Counted from the first letter of the stretch, positions 35,101-40,812 are shown. The stretch is 64,000 nt of DNA from Brachypterus glaber (GCA_958510825.1 OY294048.1:32453026-32517025); one strand, 5' to 3'. Notes: generated by a model from the sequence alone, not told the origin. Numbers and translations: made by a program.

Positions 35101-38100
35101 CTGAAAAATGCCTCCCATTAAAAAAAACATCAAACCAGCAAACTACCAAACCAAACCATTATTAACGTAAACCAACGCCTCCCATTAAAAAAAAAACACC
35201 AAACCAGCAAACTACCAAACCAAACCATTGGTAACGTAAACCAACGCTTCCCATAAAAAAAAACACCAAACCAGCAAACTACCAAACCAAACCATTGTTA
35301 ACGTAAACCAACGCCCCCATTAAAAAAATCAAACAGAAAGTCTTGAGTATTTTGCTATATTATATTATATTCTAACAAAAAAACAGGATTTTCCGCACCT
35401 AATTATATTCAAGTAAATTTTAGTAATAAAACCAGAAATCAGTGCAAAAATATAGTTCATTTTTGTGGACCTGATGCGCACCGTAACCCCACTCAAATTA
35501 AACTATTTCATAAAACTACAACTGCCTAAACGGAAGCCACTTTTGACAACAACAAAAATAAGCAAACCAGTGCGCATGTGCTAGATTCTACTCATTACTG
35601 CGGTGAGCGAATAGTGAAATATCAACCGTTCCGCTTTTAGGATTCCGGTCGTGACTTATTTAGTTGAATAAAAGGTATGCAGGGATACGAACCGTACTAG
35701 TTTATACAAAATCGATGTAAATTACATCATCTGTAATTTGTTTGGTCTTTAAGAGACAGGCTCAGTGCCTATGGCTCATTTATCTAAAATTTGAATTAAT
35801 TTGAATGGATAATTGGGGGAGTGAGTCTCTGCTCACTGATGCTGATTTGCATCTGTCATGAATTTTTGGGTGTTGCGACGAGGAAGGTGGGAGGGGGATT
35901 TGGGGGGATGGAGTAGGGATTGGAGGGAGGTGTGGGGGGAGTGAAACTAGTTCACTGGTGCTGGAGATGCACCTGTCCTGTGTTTGTGGGCACCATTACT
36001 GGTTGAGGACATTTTTGATCTTTTTGTAAGTGTAGTGGATTTCATGATCGTAATCTAGAAAATTTGAGATGAGGGGGTTTGGGTGGTCTAAATTGTCTTG
36101 TATAAAAGACTTACTGTATCGGATGATTTCCGTTTTTAGGAGGGGCATGTCGAGATCTCTGTGAATTTGGTTGTTCCGCATGAACCAGGGGGCATCAATG
36201 CATATTCTGAGTACCTTGTTTTGAAAGGCCTGAAGTTTGGCTGAGAGCGTTTTTTTAAGGGTGATTTTGTTCCAGGCTGGTGCTCCATAGAGGAGTACTG
36301 GCTTTAGAGTTTGGTTGTAAAGTAGAAGTTTGTTTTTAATTGATAGGGGGCTCTTTCTCCCTATAAGAGGGTAGAGTTTGGAGAGGCGGGTGTTTGCTAT
36401 TTGGAGGGTATTTTGGACGTGCTGATCCCACGTAAGATTTTTGGATAGGGTAATGCCAAGGTATTTGGCATGGTTTTCCCAGTTAATGGCTTGGCCGTTT
36501 ATCTGAATGGGTTGGGGTGGGCCTCTTCTAATCCTAGAGATTAGAATGCCTTTTGTTTTGTTAGTGTTTACTTTAATTTTCCATTTGGAGAACCATTTTA
36601 TTAGGGCATCCATTTGGCGCTGGAGGGCGGTATGGATGCGCTGGGGGTTTTTAGCTTTTGCTAGTATGCCGGTATCGTCGGCGAACAGGGCTATTTCAGT
36701 AGCCTGTGTTTTTGGGATATCTGCGGTGAAGAGATTGTACAGAAGGGGGGATAGTGGGGAGCCTTGTGGAACGCCAGCTTCGATGGGGCGAGTGCTGGAC
36801 TTAGAGTCGCCTATTTTGATTTGAAAGTCTCTGCCTTCGAGGAAGGAGGCTATGAGCTTGGTGATGCCTAGGGGGAGGCCGAGAAGATGAAGTTTGACTA
36901 CAAGACCTATGTGCCAGACTTTATCAAAGGCTTTTGCGATGTCCAGGAGGATCAGTCCCGCGGCTTCGCGCCTATTTAATCCATCTGTAATTGAGTCTAC
37001 CAGGCGAGCCACCTGGTGGACTGTGGAGTGTCTGCTTCGGAAACCGAATTGCTCGTTTGGTAGGAGATTGAGCTCTTCAACTAAAGTTTGGAGTCTGGTT
37101 AAGATGACTTTCTCGGCTATTTTGCCCAGGGAGGATAGGAGGCTTATGGGGCGATAACTTTGGGGAAAGGTCGGATTTTGACCGGGTTTTTTGATTACTA
37201 TTACATCTGCGTTTTTCCAGGACTTTGGAAAATGTCGCAGTCTGAGCATTGCGTTAATAATGTTAACGATGGCCATGATGGTTTTGCGGGGGAGAATTTT
37301 TAAGATTTTGTTCGGTATTTGGTCTGGGCCGGGGGCTTTTCTTTTTGGGAGATTTTTGATGATACTTTTGATTTCCTCGGGGGTTGTGGGGGTGATAATG
37401 TCGTTTTCGACTTGGGTTGTGATTCTATCGTAGGTGTGCTTTATTTCTCTTTCGTGCGTGAGTTGCTCGTAGTCAGAGTCGTCAGAATCGGGTTCAGAGT
37501 CGGTTTCTGGTACGGGGTCAGGAATTGGGGGGTTTGGTTTGAATTGATCTTGCATTGTGTCAGCAAATGCTTCGGCTTTTTCGGGGGTGGAGTAGACGAC
37601 TCCTCTTAGGCCGTGTATTGGGGGGAAGCCTCTTTGGTGATCGAGGGATAGGGTTTTGGCCATTTTCCAAAGGGATCTATCCTGGGGGTTTAGGGATTTT
37701 AGTTTTCCCTCCCATCGGGAGTTTGCTAGGGTGTTTAGTCGGTCTTTGACTTCCTGAGTAAGTCTGTTCGCTTGGCGTTTAATGTGAGGGTCTTGAAGAG
37801 TGCGCGCTCTACGTAGAAGGCGGTTTTTCTCTCTGATTAAGTCTTTGAGATCTCGAGGAAGGTCTTGCGGGTTTTTAATTTCTACATTTTTAGTTAGTTT
37901 GGCTTCATCCATTGCGGATTTAATGACTTGGGTGAGATTGACTACGGCGGTATCTAGTTCTTGGACGGTGTTTATAGGACTGATTGTGGTTTTGGTTTCT
38001 AGGAGTTGGGATATGAATGCGAAATCGTATACTGTCTTTTTAGTGTGGTTTGCGGTTGGTATGCCTCCTGCCGTGATAATGATTGGGAGGTGATCTGAGC

Positions 38101-40722
38101 TTAATTCGTGTTTTAATTCTATATTAATGTTTAGCGTCGTGTTTTTATACAAAACGATGTCAAGGACGTCGGGAAGGCCGAGGCCATAATGGGTTGGGGA
38201 ATCAGGTGCGGTAACCATTATATGGTTACGTTGTAAAATATCGTTAAGCCTACGGCCATTGGCCGTAGTTGTTCTAGAGTGCCAAAGGGCATGTTTGCAA
38301 TTCAAGTCTCCGGCTAGGATTGTTGGGTGGTTGTCATTGAAGTAGCCTTCGATGTCGGCGGGTCTAATTTCCCTATTGGGGGGTTTATAAAAGGACACGA
38401 TCCTGAATTTGGAATTGTCGTTCATATTGACGAAGATGGAGGTAGTTACGACTTGATCGCTTTGTGTGGGGGGGGCGTGTAAAAGATCGTGGGACAAATG
38501 TTTTTTAATATAAATTGCTGTGCCTCCTTTACGATCCAGGAGTCTATCGTTACGGTAACAGGAATAGTTGGGTATGGTACCCCTATGATGTGGTTTAAGA
38601 CCAGTCTCTTGGACGAGGGCTATATCGATTTGATTGTCGTGAAGAAATTCTATGAACTCCGGTTTTTTGGTTGAGAGGACATCAGCGTTCCAGGTGACGA
38701 TTTTAAGGGCTCTGGGTTTCACTTGTCTATACATTTTGGGGTCCTAGGCTGGGCAATTGGAGGGTACTGAAAGCCTGCATGAAGCTGGCGAATTCTTGCA
38801 TGAATGAGTGTATTTTTGAAATTTGGGTTTGATCAAAAATATTTGGGGGGTTGGCGCTGGGGCCTGGGGCCGCTTTGGGTTGTTGGGGGGTGGCTTTGGC
38901 TGCCTTTTGGGCATAGGAGGTGCCAGGGGTGAATTTTTGGGTTGGGGGGACCTTTAAGCCGGTTGGGAGGTTGTTAGAAGGGTGTTTTGGGCATTTGTGA
39001 TAGTTGGCTGTGTGAGGGCCAAGGCAGTTTGCGCATTTAGCGTCTGTGTTGCGGGGTTTGTCACATGTTTTTGTGTGATGATCTTTTGCGCATTTGACGC
39101 ATTTGGCTGTAGCTCTGCAATTGGCCTGGGAGTGACCGAATAGCTGGCATTTGTGGCATTGCCGGAATTTTGGCTTATAGGTCTGGCTTTCGACCTTGAT
39201 TACTAGGTGTAGAAGCCTAGTTTCTTTGAATATAGGGTGTTGATGTCCGGTCACCTTGGGAAGGATGACTAGGACTAGTGGCATGGGGGTTTTGTCTTTG
39301 GTACGCGTCATTCTGGCGACTGACGTGGGGGTGTACCCTCGCTCGATGAGAGCGGCTGCGACGTCTTTTACGGCTATTTGAGTGGGGATTCCCCGGATTA
39401 CGGCGTGAATCGCCTTGTCTTCCGGGAGGGTGAAGCTGTGATACGGAATTTTCTCCGTATCAAGGTGTTTCGTGACTTTGCGGAAGTCGTCACTAGTCTG
39501 AGTGCGAATTTGAACACCGTCGGTGGTGTTCTTCGCGTGTAAAATATTAATTCTTTGCGAATTAAAATAGCTCGATAGGGCTAGCCACTTTTCAGGGGCT
39601 CGGATTATGATAGGGGGGATTTTTGGGGCTTTTTGGGCTTCTTGGTCGGGGGTTGGGGGTTTGGCGGCGGGTTGGTTTATTAAACCGGAAGGTTGGTTTG
39701 TTAAGCCGGAAGGGACCGGGGCGGGGGGGGGTGGCCCTGATCCGGAGGGTTTAGGGGCCGTGTCGGAAGCGGCCCCTTTTTGGGGGATTTTTTGGCTCTT
39801 AGGCGGAATTGTGTTTAGCTCCGTTTCGGAGCCGGAACTTTTTGGGCGCTTTTTTTGTTTTCTGCGTTTTCGCGGGGATAGTGTGGGGGATCTGGGGGAT
39901 TCGCTCCCTGAGGCGAATTCCACTCCGGACATGTCTGATTCGGAGGGTTCAGGGGCATCGGAAAATGCCGGGTCCTGGCTTGGTTGGTTTTTTAGGAGGG
40001 TATCTATTTGGACAGTGAGGTGGGCAATTTCCTGTCGGAGGCCGCTGATCGTGTCATTGGCGAATTTTATTTGGGCTAGAAGACTATCGGTTTGTGTTTT
40101 GTGATTTTCTGCCTGGACTTTTAATTGTTCTTGAAGGTTTGCAATTATTGACTGTAGGGAAGAATTTGCCATGGTGGCGTCGTAGTGGGGCTTATCGGGG
40201 GAGTTTGGATATGACATCTCGGAGTGCGTAAGTTGAGAATTACGGGGGCCTGAAAAGGCCCCGGGCGGCGGGGGGAGGTGTAGTGTTAAGCACTAATTGT
40301 TAGTATTGGGGTCTTGGGAACCTTAAACACACCAAACCGCCAGCCTCAGCGGTTTGTAGGAATTGGCTTAAGTCCACAGTGTGAAAAGGGCTGCAGCACT
40401 TAGCAAGCAAGCTTACAAGTGAGCAAATGTTAGTTCGAATATATTTATAATAAACCAATCTTACTCTATGGAAATCTGCTGGGCGACGTCTGACCTCTTC
40501 ACTGTCACTCACTCGACCGTAATGTGTCATGTGTAATGTAAATTACATATGGGTTATGTAGTCTTTATTAAAAAATCATGTATATGTTATTCTATTGTAG
40601 AAATGGAACGGCAACGTGGCTACGAAGAGGATGCGACTCGGGAGGACTACTCGATGTGGGTACCGCCGGAGAACCAAACAGGAGATGGCAGAACCAGTTT
40701 GAACGATAAACTGGGATATTGA
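8218..40722 (+). CDS. Kanadaptin (SLC4A1AP / NADAP orthologue), 11 coding exons
   Basis: Coding exons are 8218-8434, 8762-8990, 12903-13041, 19090-19270, 20129-20293, 22061-22264, 22678-22832, 26265-26741, 28301-28943, 31191-31334 and 40601-40722. They total 2,676 nt (891 residues), with all phases consistent and GT/AG at every junction. An FHA phosphopeptide-binding domain spans about residues 120-225 (FGR at 132, SRYH at 148, [10 protein letters not shown] at 174). A kanadaptin-specific dsRNA-binding-like region ([20 protein letters not shown], encoded by exon 6) follows, then the family motif [21 protein letters not shown] and the conserved C-terminus (WVPPE...[13 protein letters not shown]). 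Vertebrate kanadaptin is a mainly nuclear FHA protein of about 800 residues; its biochemical role is not settled. The extra length here is mostly exon 9, which I cannot match to the vertebrate protein. Introns are heavily invaded by transposons, intron 10 alone spanning 9.3 kb. Confidence 0.93.
8435..8761 (+). other. Kanadaptin intron 1
   Basis: Phase-1 intron, GTAAAT...TTTTTAAG. At about 8566-8660 it holds an interspersed repeat beginning GGGAACGTTCAAGTGTTACA, also seen at about 48468 and 56908. Confidence 0.8.
8762..8990 (+). CDS. Kanadaptin exon 2 (FHA N-terminal half)
   Basis: Encodes [11 protein letters not shown], then [20 protein letters not shown], the FHA strands carrying the phosphopeptide-contacting Arg of FGR. 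Phase 1 in, phase 2 out; donor GTAAGA. Confidence 0.93.
9000..9880. repeat. Diverged repeat-rich intron 2 segment
   Basis: Between about 9020 and 9860 the words GTGTAAA/TTTACAC and GATGTAAAAAT recur in both orientations at both ends, suggesting an old foldback or TIR element of about 0.85 kb. I see no ORF and cannot assign a family. Confidence 0.4.
9924..10150. repeat. Interspersed repeat (ATTCAGAAATAGGGT family), split by a LINE
   Basis: Starts GGGTTATTCAGAAATAGGGT and matches, inverted, 42225-42420, and also 47285-47400. Similarity stops at about 10150, where the 3' tail of a LINE begins, so this repeat was the insertion target. Confidence 0.6.
10152..12016 (-). mobile_element. 5'-truncated non-LTR retrotransposon (LINE)
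   Basis: The minus-strand copy ends at low coordinates in a TTATTATAATTAAAA-type tail after a 3' UTR of about 130 bp, and begins within the region upstream of RT. The 3' terminal motif (AAT)n with TTTATTTCAAAA, read on the plus strand, is shared with the decayed LINE ending at about 31740, so both belong to related families. Confidence 0.85.
10284..12016 (-). CDS. LINE reverse transcriptase, partial ORF
   Basis: An open frame of about 577 codons without a natural start. It begins in the linker upstream of RT ([13 protein letters not shown] near 11930), followed by RT blocks with [61 protein letters not shown] and the catalytic LYADDTLI, then the thumb and C-terminal region ending at a stop at 10284. 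The endonuclease domain is missing through 5' truncation. The motifs fit the CR1/L2/jockey group, and the clade is not resolved. The frame is free of stops, so the insertion is relatively young, but it lacks a promoter and an endonuclease. Confidence 0.9.
12060..12370. repeat. Interspersed foldback-family repeat
   Basis: Contains CCAGGGGTGTGCGAAATG and AAAAAGGTACTCTTGTTGTAA, matching the 47719-48462 foldback element. It is the right-hand part of the repeat interrupted by the LINE. Confidence 0.55.
12376..12760. repeat. Repeat shared with 60240-60950
   Basis: Contains the words GACTAAAAAAAGGTCCTCACC and, further right, GCTTAGAGCTTATTTCGCCA and GGGGGTGCTCA. All three occur in the same order near 60300-60930, marking one dispersed repeat family. 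No ORF is recognised. Confidence 0.6.
12903..13041 (+). CDS. Kanadaptin exon 3 (FHA core)
   Basis: Completes SRYH across the junction and encodes [19 protein letters not shown], the FHA signature including the Asn turn. Acceptor TTTTATTTTAG, donor GTAAGT; phase 2 in, phase 0 out. Confidence 0.95.
13195..13918. mobile_element. Foldback element with long inverted repeats, copy 2
   Basis: An element of about 724 bp whose ends are ACAGAGCGGTCCAAAAGTCA and its complement TGACTTTTGGACCGCACTGT. The inverted arms extend beyond 150 bp, and the G-rich/C-rich inner motifs also pair. Flanking TATA on both sides is compatible with a TA target. It is non-coding and likely a mariner-type non-autonomous element. 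Confidence 0.8.
13950..15150. mobile_element. pogo-type DNA transposon deletion derivative
   Basis: Terminal inverted repeats CAGTGGACTCGGCTAATTGT and its near-perfect complement at 15127-15150 (23 of 24 bases match) are flanked by TA on each side (13948-13949, 15151-15152). The word ATTGTGACA recurs inside both ends. The interior keeps a transposase N-terminal fragment on the minus strand, so this is a shortened copy of an autonomous pogo/Tigger-like element. Confidence 0.8.
14432..14663 (-). pseudogene. pogo-like transposase N-terminal fragment (HTH_psq)
   Basis: From an ATG at 14663 a lysine-rich leader leads, after an apparent one-base expansion in a run of nine A, into [36 protein letters not shown] and KPGRT. 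This is the Psq/CENP-B-type helix-turn-helix of pogo transposases. A stop follows at 14432, and the second DNA-binding domain and DDE domain are absent. The frame shift and truncation mark it as dead. Confidence 0.7.
15153..15604. other. Intron 3 segment, no gene seen
   Basis: AT-rich on the left. A moderately GC-rich patch (about 15540-15590, GGGCCGCG) has no recognisable ORF or RNA. Confidence 0.4.
15605..15677. repeat. Direct plus inverted 27-bp repeat
   Basis: GTTAGATGTAATATGCCAGT occurs twice with period 27, followed by the inverted form (ACTGGCATATTACAT), so the stretch can form a perfect hairpin. Confidence 0.75.
15680..15807 (-). pseudogene. Partial duplicate of the nested coiled-coil gene
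   Basis: This 128-bp stretch matches 16615-16746, inside the minus-strand ORF at 16403-16999, at most positions, with small deletions and substitutions. It is truncated on both sides and has no independent ORF. Confidence 0.8.
15808..16402. other. Intron 3 segment downstream of nested gene
   Basis: Holds a GC-rich patch with self-complementary CCGGGCCC / GGGCCCGAGGGG (about 15887-15935), a GGTACC-containing palindrome (about 16213-16260) related to 58860-58945, and a poly(A) signal for the nested gene (AATAAA on the minus strand at 16347-16342). Confidence 0.5.
16403..16999 (-). CDS. Nested intronless coiled-coil protein, unidentified
   Basis: A 198-codon ORF on the strand opposite kanadaptin, entirely inside its intron 3. 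The first ATG is at 16999 ([12 protein letters not shown]); the longer frame to 17029 would need a GTG start. The product is highly charged and mostly helical in character. A coiled-coil core runs from about [14 protein letters not shown] to [13 protein letters not shown], with heptad-like spacing. No signal peptide or membrane segment is visible. An AATAAA lies about 55 bp past the stop. The single exon and intronic position fit a retrocopy or a nested gene. A diverged partial duplicate sits 0.6 kb away. I do not recognise the family, and kinetochore or centrosomal coiled-coil proteins are only a guess. Confidence 0.55.
   Translation of the reverse strand: MNSEEIITEKEQKNSKIDEKLHVHFSEGNCSNECEKLLDLFASHSAPNLEPIEKIRRIFEKTEEMREFAKVKNKQIENEFADLKRRLSNSSEYLQKIKNNIQNLKFTYQKNLIEMHRSLDPTVCLTDPTKMKSKEEMKKSMEEIRQKIDHLQMKVKSQKEKQDDVSKDYRSAFERVLSGLQDIESGKYSSQKNLFDES
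17113..17885. mobile_element. Nested foldback element (three copies of one arm)
   Basis: Ends ATTTATCCAATA and TATTGGATAAAT bound inverted arms of about 190 bp (with AACCCCCGCGTGG and its complement CCACGCGGGGGTT). A further direct copy of the arm lies at 17440-17610, each followed by a CAGGTTAATTTTC / GGGCAATATC block. A related fragment is at 49559-49670. No ORF. Confidence 0.75.
18419..18443 (+). repeat. Left half of exact 25-bp inverted repeat around exon 4
   Basis: Begins TAAGACCTAGATCTAGTGTC and is the exact reverse complement of 19776-19800. The pair flanks kanadaptin exon 4. Confidence 0.85.
18531..18620. repeat. 19-bp minisatellite, about 5 copies
   Basis: Unit TTACCGGGCATTATGAAAA repeats at 18531, 18550, 18569 and 18588 with a partial fifth copy at 18607. 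The copies are identical, indicating recent expansion or homogenisation. Confidence 0.95.
19090..19270 (+). CDS. Kanadaptin exon 4
   Basis: Encodes [20 protein letters not shown], the end of the FHA domain with the family-specific GPEED motif, then [20 protein letters not shown] leading into a charged helix. Phase 0 in, phase 1 out; donor GTGAGT. Confidence 0.94.
19776..19800 (-). repeat. Right half of exact 25-bp inverted repeat around exon 4
   Basis: Begins CTAGGGACACTAGATCTAGG and complements 18419-18443 perfectly. Confidence 0.85.
20085..20114. repeat. (ATT)n microsatellite
   Basis: About nine ATT units preceded by GGAATAAATGC. The form resembles a short LINE/SINE 3' tail and sits 14 bp before the exon 5 acceptor. 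Confidence 0.85.
20129..20293 (+). CDS. Kanadaptin exon 5
   Basis: Encodes [13 protein letters not shown] and [16 protein letters not shown], a conserved block in the family. Phase 1 in and out; donor GTATTT is weaker than the others. Confidence 0.94.
20464..21045. repeat. Two tandem copies of a dispersed repeat
   Basis: Copy 1 starts near 20464 and copy 2 near 20746. Both share TAGTTAGTG, CCACCCGTT, CAGCTGATTTTACATAT, TCAAATTGACAAATTAAT and TTAGGT-TAGGTCGTA. A third, inverted copy lies at 45040-45310 in shade intron 2. Confidence 0.75.
21111..22015. mobile_element. TIR element with internal minisatellite, family member A
   Basis: Ends CCGGTAAACTTACCGAACAC (21119) and the near-complement TGTCCGGTAAGTTCACCG (about 21996). 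The interior has repeated ACCAACGTTAACGTAA units (21391-21625) and a TTTTCCGCACCTAATTATAT block shared with 35372-35460. No ORF. Confidence 0.55.
22061..22264 (+). CDS. Kanadaptin exon 6 (dsRNA-binding-like region)
   Basis: Encodes [20 protein letters not shown] and [20 protein letters not shown], a double-stranded-RNA-binding-like fold known in kanadaptins. Phase 1 in and out; donor GTGAGT. Confidence 0.95.
22265..22677 (+). other. Kanadaptin intron 6
   Basis: A 413-bp AT-rich intron with nothing recognisable. Confidence 0.85.
22678..22832 (+). CDS. Kanadaptin exon 7
   Basis: Encodes [20 protein letters not shown] followed by [13 protein letters not shown], the most conserved acidic signature of the family, ending ETYESL. 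Phase 1 in, phase 0 out. Confidence 0.95.
23112..24469. mobile_element. Large foldback element with TIRs of about 340 bp
   Basis: The left arm (23112-23452) includes CGAGTCGTGACGTCAAAA, GCATAGCCGGGTACAA and TGCCTGGCCAATC. The right arm (24122-24469) is its reverse complement with moderate divergence. The central 670 bp has another inverted pair (TTTCCGTATCCGCG / GTCGCATACGGAAAC). No transposase ORF, so it is non-autonomous. Confidence 0.8.
24873..26188. mobile_element. One or two TIR elements sharing CGTCGGCTTACAAGTAAA ends
   Basis: The terminal motif occurs at 24873 (forward), about 25091-25122 (inverted), 25123 (forward) and 26165-26188 (inverted). The simplest reading is a 250-bp and a 1,066-bp element of one family lying end to end. 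No ORF. Confidence 0.65.
26265..26741 (+). CDS. Kanadaptin exon 8
   Basis: Encodes a coiled coil ([20 protein letters not shown] onward, including [20 protein letters not shown]), the motif [13 protein letters not shown] and an acidic stretch [11 protein letters not shown]. It aligns by order and motifs with the C-terminal half of vertebrate kanadaptin. Phase 0 in and out; donor GTTAGT. Confidence 0.92.
26742..28300 (+). other. Kanadaptin intron 8
   Basis: Contains an inverted pair around 26813-26945 (CTGACAAAATTTAC / GTAAATTTTGTCAG) and a 200-bp cluster of self-complementary TGGATATCCA-type words (27005-27205). The rest is AT-rich with nothing recognised. Confidence 0.7.
28301..28943 (+). 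CDS. Kanadaptin exon 9, lineage-specific 214-codon exon
   Basis: An uninterrupted 643-bp exon that fits the gene's phase on both sides. It starts with a Pro/Asn/Gln-rich acidic part ([17 protein letters not shown]), then a helical lysine-rich module ([57 protein letters not shown]), and ends in a Ser/Asp tail. I see no counterpart in vertebrate kanadaptin. It may be an insect-specific domain or a captured coding segment. Confidence 0.85.
28944..31190 (+). other. Kanadaptin intron 9
   Basis: A 146-bp tandem duplication (29075 and 29221, AACCGAATCTGGCCTCAGAA) lies in the left third. Multiple TGTCATAAAAT words are scattered over 30130-30720, and an AACAAAACAA-type simple stretch lies at about 30958-30990. 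No gene recognised. Confidence 0.7.
31191..31334 (+). CDS. Kanadaptin exon 10
   Basis: Encodes [20 protein letters not shown] and [20 protein letters not shown], an acidic-to-basic stretch. Acceptor AATAATTTCAG, donor GTATTT; phase 1 in and out. Confidence 0.88.
33162..33206 (-). ncRNA. Hammerhead ribozyme, copy A (inverted)
   Basis: On the minus strand the order is TTGGTA (stem I), CTGAAGA (core), GGGC-loop-GCCC (stem II), GAA, ACT-GTC-AGT (stem III), C (cleavage position) and TACCAA (stem I). All conserved core bases are present, including the A15.1-U16.1 pair. Flanks GTGCAGAGT and ACTCTGTAC extend stem I beyond an internal loop. Confidence 0.85.
33336..33380 (+). ncRNA. Hammerhead ribozyme, copy B
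   Basis: Identical to copies A and C in the 45-nt core. Its upstream flank comes from the inverted arm, so the outer stem I helix is missing. Predicted cleavage is after C at 33374. Confidence 0.82.
33689..33733 (+). ncRNA. Hammerhead ribozyme, copy C
   Basis: Same 45-nt core, with the outer stem I helix (GTGCAGAGT upstream, ACTCTGTAC downstream) intact. Predicted cleavage is after C at 33727, 353 nt from that of copy B. Confidence 0.86.
34001..34805. mobile_element. Element ending in inverted 23-bp tandem repeats
   Basis: The left end has about 2.6 copies of a unit starting AACTGCAAAACCG and ending GTAACGTCT. The right end (34741-34800) has the same units inverted. The 680-bp interior is AT-rich without an ORF. 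It abuts the 5' limit of the recognisable LINE sequence, so it may have inserted there. Confidence 0.65.
34824..35620. mobile_element. TIR element with internal minisatellite, family member B
   Basis: TIRs of about 65 bp (CTCACCGCAGTAATGAGAAG on the left; CTACTCATTACTGCGGTGAG on the right) enclose about four units of roughly 63 bp with ACCAAACCATT and AACGTAAACCAACGC (35105-35330), and a block shared with 21650-21730. Confidence 0.75.
35996..38734 (-). CDS. Jockey-type LINE ORF2: endonuclease and reverse transcriptase
   Basis: 912 codons, uninterrupted. The N-terminal APE-type endonuclease has [38 protein letters not shown] and SSDHLPIII. The RT follows: [72 protein letters not shown] and catalytic LFADDTGI, then the C-terminal [10 protein letters not shown] region ending at TAA. 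There is no RNase H domain, as expected for jockey. Start and stop overlap the end of ORF1 by eight bases (ATGTATAG). All catalytic motifs look intact. Confidence 0.95.
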   Translation of the reverse strand: MYRQVKPRALKIVTWNADVLSTKKPEFIEFLHDNQIDIALVQETGLKPHHRGTIPNYSCYRNDRLLDRKGGTAIYIKKHLSHDLLHAPPTQSDQVVTTSIFVNMNDNSKFRIVSFYKPPNREIRPADIEGYFNDNHPTILAGDLNCKHALWHSRTTTANGRRLNDILQRNHIMVTAPDSPTHYGLGLPDVLDIVLYKNTTLNINIELKHELSSDHLPIIITAGGIPTANHTKKTVYDFAFISQLLETKTTISPINTVQELDTAVVNLTQVIKSAMDEAKLTKNVEIKNPQDLPRDLKDLIREKNRLLRRARTLQDPHIKRQANRLTQEVKDRLNTLANSRWEGKLKSLNPQDRSLWKMAKTLSLDHQRGFPPIHGLRGVVYSTPEKAEAFADTMQDQFKPNPPIPDPVPETDSEPDSDDSDYEQLTHEREIKHTYDRITTQVENDIITPTTPEEIKSIIKNLPKRKAPGPDQIPNKILKILPRKTIMAIVNIINAMLRLRHFPKSWKNADVIVIKKPGQNPTFPQSYRPISLLSSLGKIAEKVILTRLQTLVEELNLLPNEQFGFRSRHSTVHQVARLVDSITDGLNRREAAGLILLDIAKAFDKVWHIGLVVKLHLLGLPLGITKLIASFLEGRDFQIKIGDSKSSTRPIEAGVPQGSPLSPLLYNLFTADIPKTQATEIALFADDTGILAKAKNPQRIHTALQRQMDALIKWFSKWKIKVNTNKTKGILISRIRRGPPQPIQINGQAINWENHAKYLGITLSKNLTWDQHVQNTLQIANTRLSKLYPLIGRKSPLSIKNKLLLYNQTLKPVLLYGAPAWNKITLKKTLSAKLQAFQNKVLRICIDAPWFMRNNQIHRDLDMPLLKTEIIRYSKSFIQDNLDHPNPLISNFLDYDHEIHYTYKKIKNVLNQ
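38727..40217 (-). CDS. Jockey-type LINE ORF1: Gag-like zinc-knuckle protein
   Basis: 496 codons. An N-terminal coiled coil (about residues 15-80), a basic Ser/Arg/Lys stretch ([12 protein letters not shown] near 115), a Pro-rich linker, a pre-zinc-knuckle domain ([20 protein letters not shown]) and three CCHC knuckles ([42 protein letters not shown]) follow in order. Their spacings 2-4-4, 2-3-4 and 2-3-6 match the jockey/I group pattern. The protein packages element RNA in the known members. The Ala/Pro-rich C-terminal tail runs into the overlap with ORF2. Confidence 0.93.
   Translation of the reverse strand: MSYPNSPDKPHYDATMANSSLQSIIANLQEQLKVQAENHKTQTDSLLAQIKFANDTISGLRQEIAHLTVQIDTLLKNQPSQDPAFSDAPEPSESDMSGVEFASGSESPRSPTLSPRKRRKQKKRPKSSGSETELNTIPPKSQKIPQKGAASDTAPKPSGSGPPPPAPVPSGLTNQPSGLINQPAAKPPTPDQEAQKAPKIPPIIIRAPEKWLALSSYFNSQRINILHAKNTTDGVQIRTQTSDDFRKVTKHLDTEKIPYHSFTLPEDKAIHAVIRGIPTQIAVKDVAAALIERGYTPTSVARMTRTKDKTPMPLVLVILPKVTGHQHPIFKETRLLHLVIKVESQTYKPKFRQCHKCQLFGHSQANCRATAKCVKCAKDHHTKTCDKPRNTDAKCANCLGPHTANYHKCPKHPSNNLPTGLKVPPTQKFTPGTSYAQKAAKATPQQPKAAPGPSANPPNIFDQTQISKIHSFMQEFASFMQAFSTLQLPSLGPQNV
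40601..40722 (+). CDS. Kanadaptin exon 11 (C-terminus)
   Basis: Encodes [20 protein letters not shown] then NDKLGY and TGA at 40720-40722, the diagnostic C-terminus of kanadaptins. It begins 52 bp after the right target duplication of the jockey insertion, so that insertion lies very close to the acceptor. Confidence 0.95.
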
Positions 40723-40806
40723 TCCATTTATTTAGTCATGTAAGTTTAATAATTAGTTATTATTACTCAAACTAATATGATTAAGATAAACTATTATTAT
40801 TTCCTC

Positions 40807-40812
40807 AATAAA
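40807..40812 (+). promoter_or_regulatory. Kanadaptin poly(A) signal
   Basis: AATAAA 84 bp past the stop codon in AT-rich sequence, followed by a T-rich stretch. Confidence 0.7.

Larger units (their letters stand above)
35728..40535 (-). mobile_element. Full-length jockey-type LINE
   Basis: A 4.8-kb minus-strand insertion in kanadaptin intron 10, flanked by the 13-bp direct repeat ATGTAAATTACAT (35715-35727, 40536-40548). The 5' UTR is about 0.32 kb, and the two ORFs are open and overlap. GC content and codon use differ sharply from the AT-rich host intron. The 3' UTR is about 0.27 kb and no long poly-A is visible at the 3' junction, which is unusual for the group. Confidence 0.88.

Noticed and set aside
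39607..40104. 165-codon plus-strand Gly/Trp-rich ORF
   Set aside because: Shadow of the jockey ORF1 Pro-rich region on the other strand.
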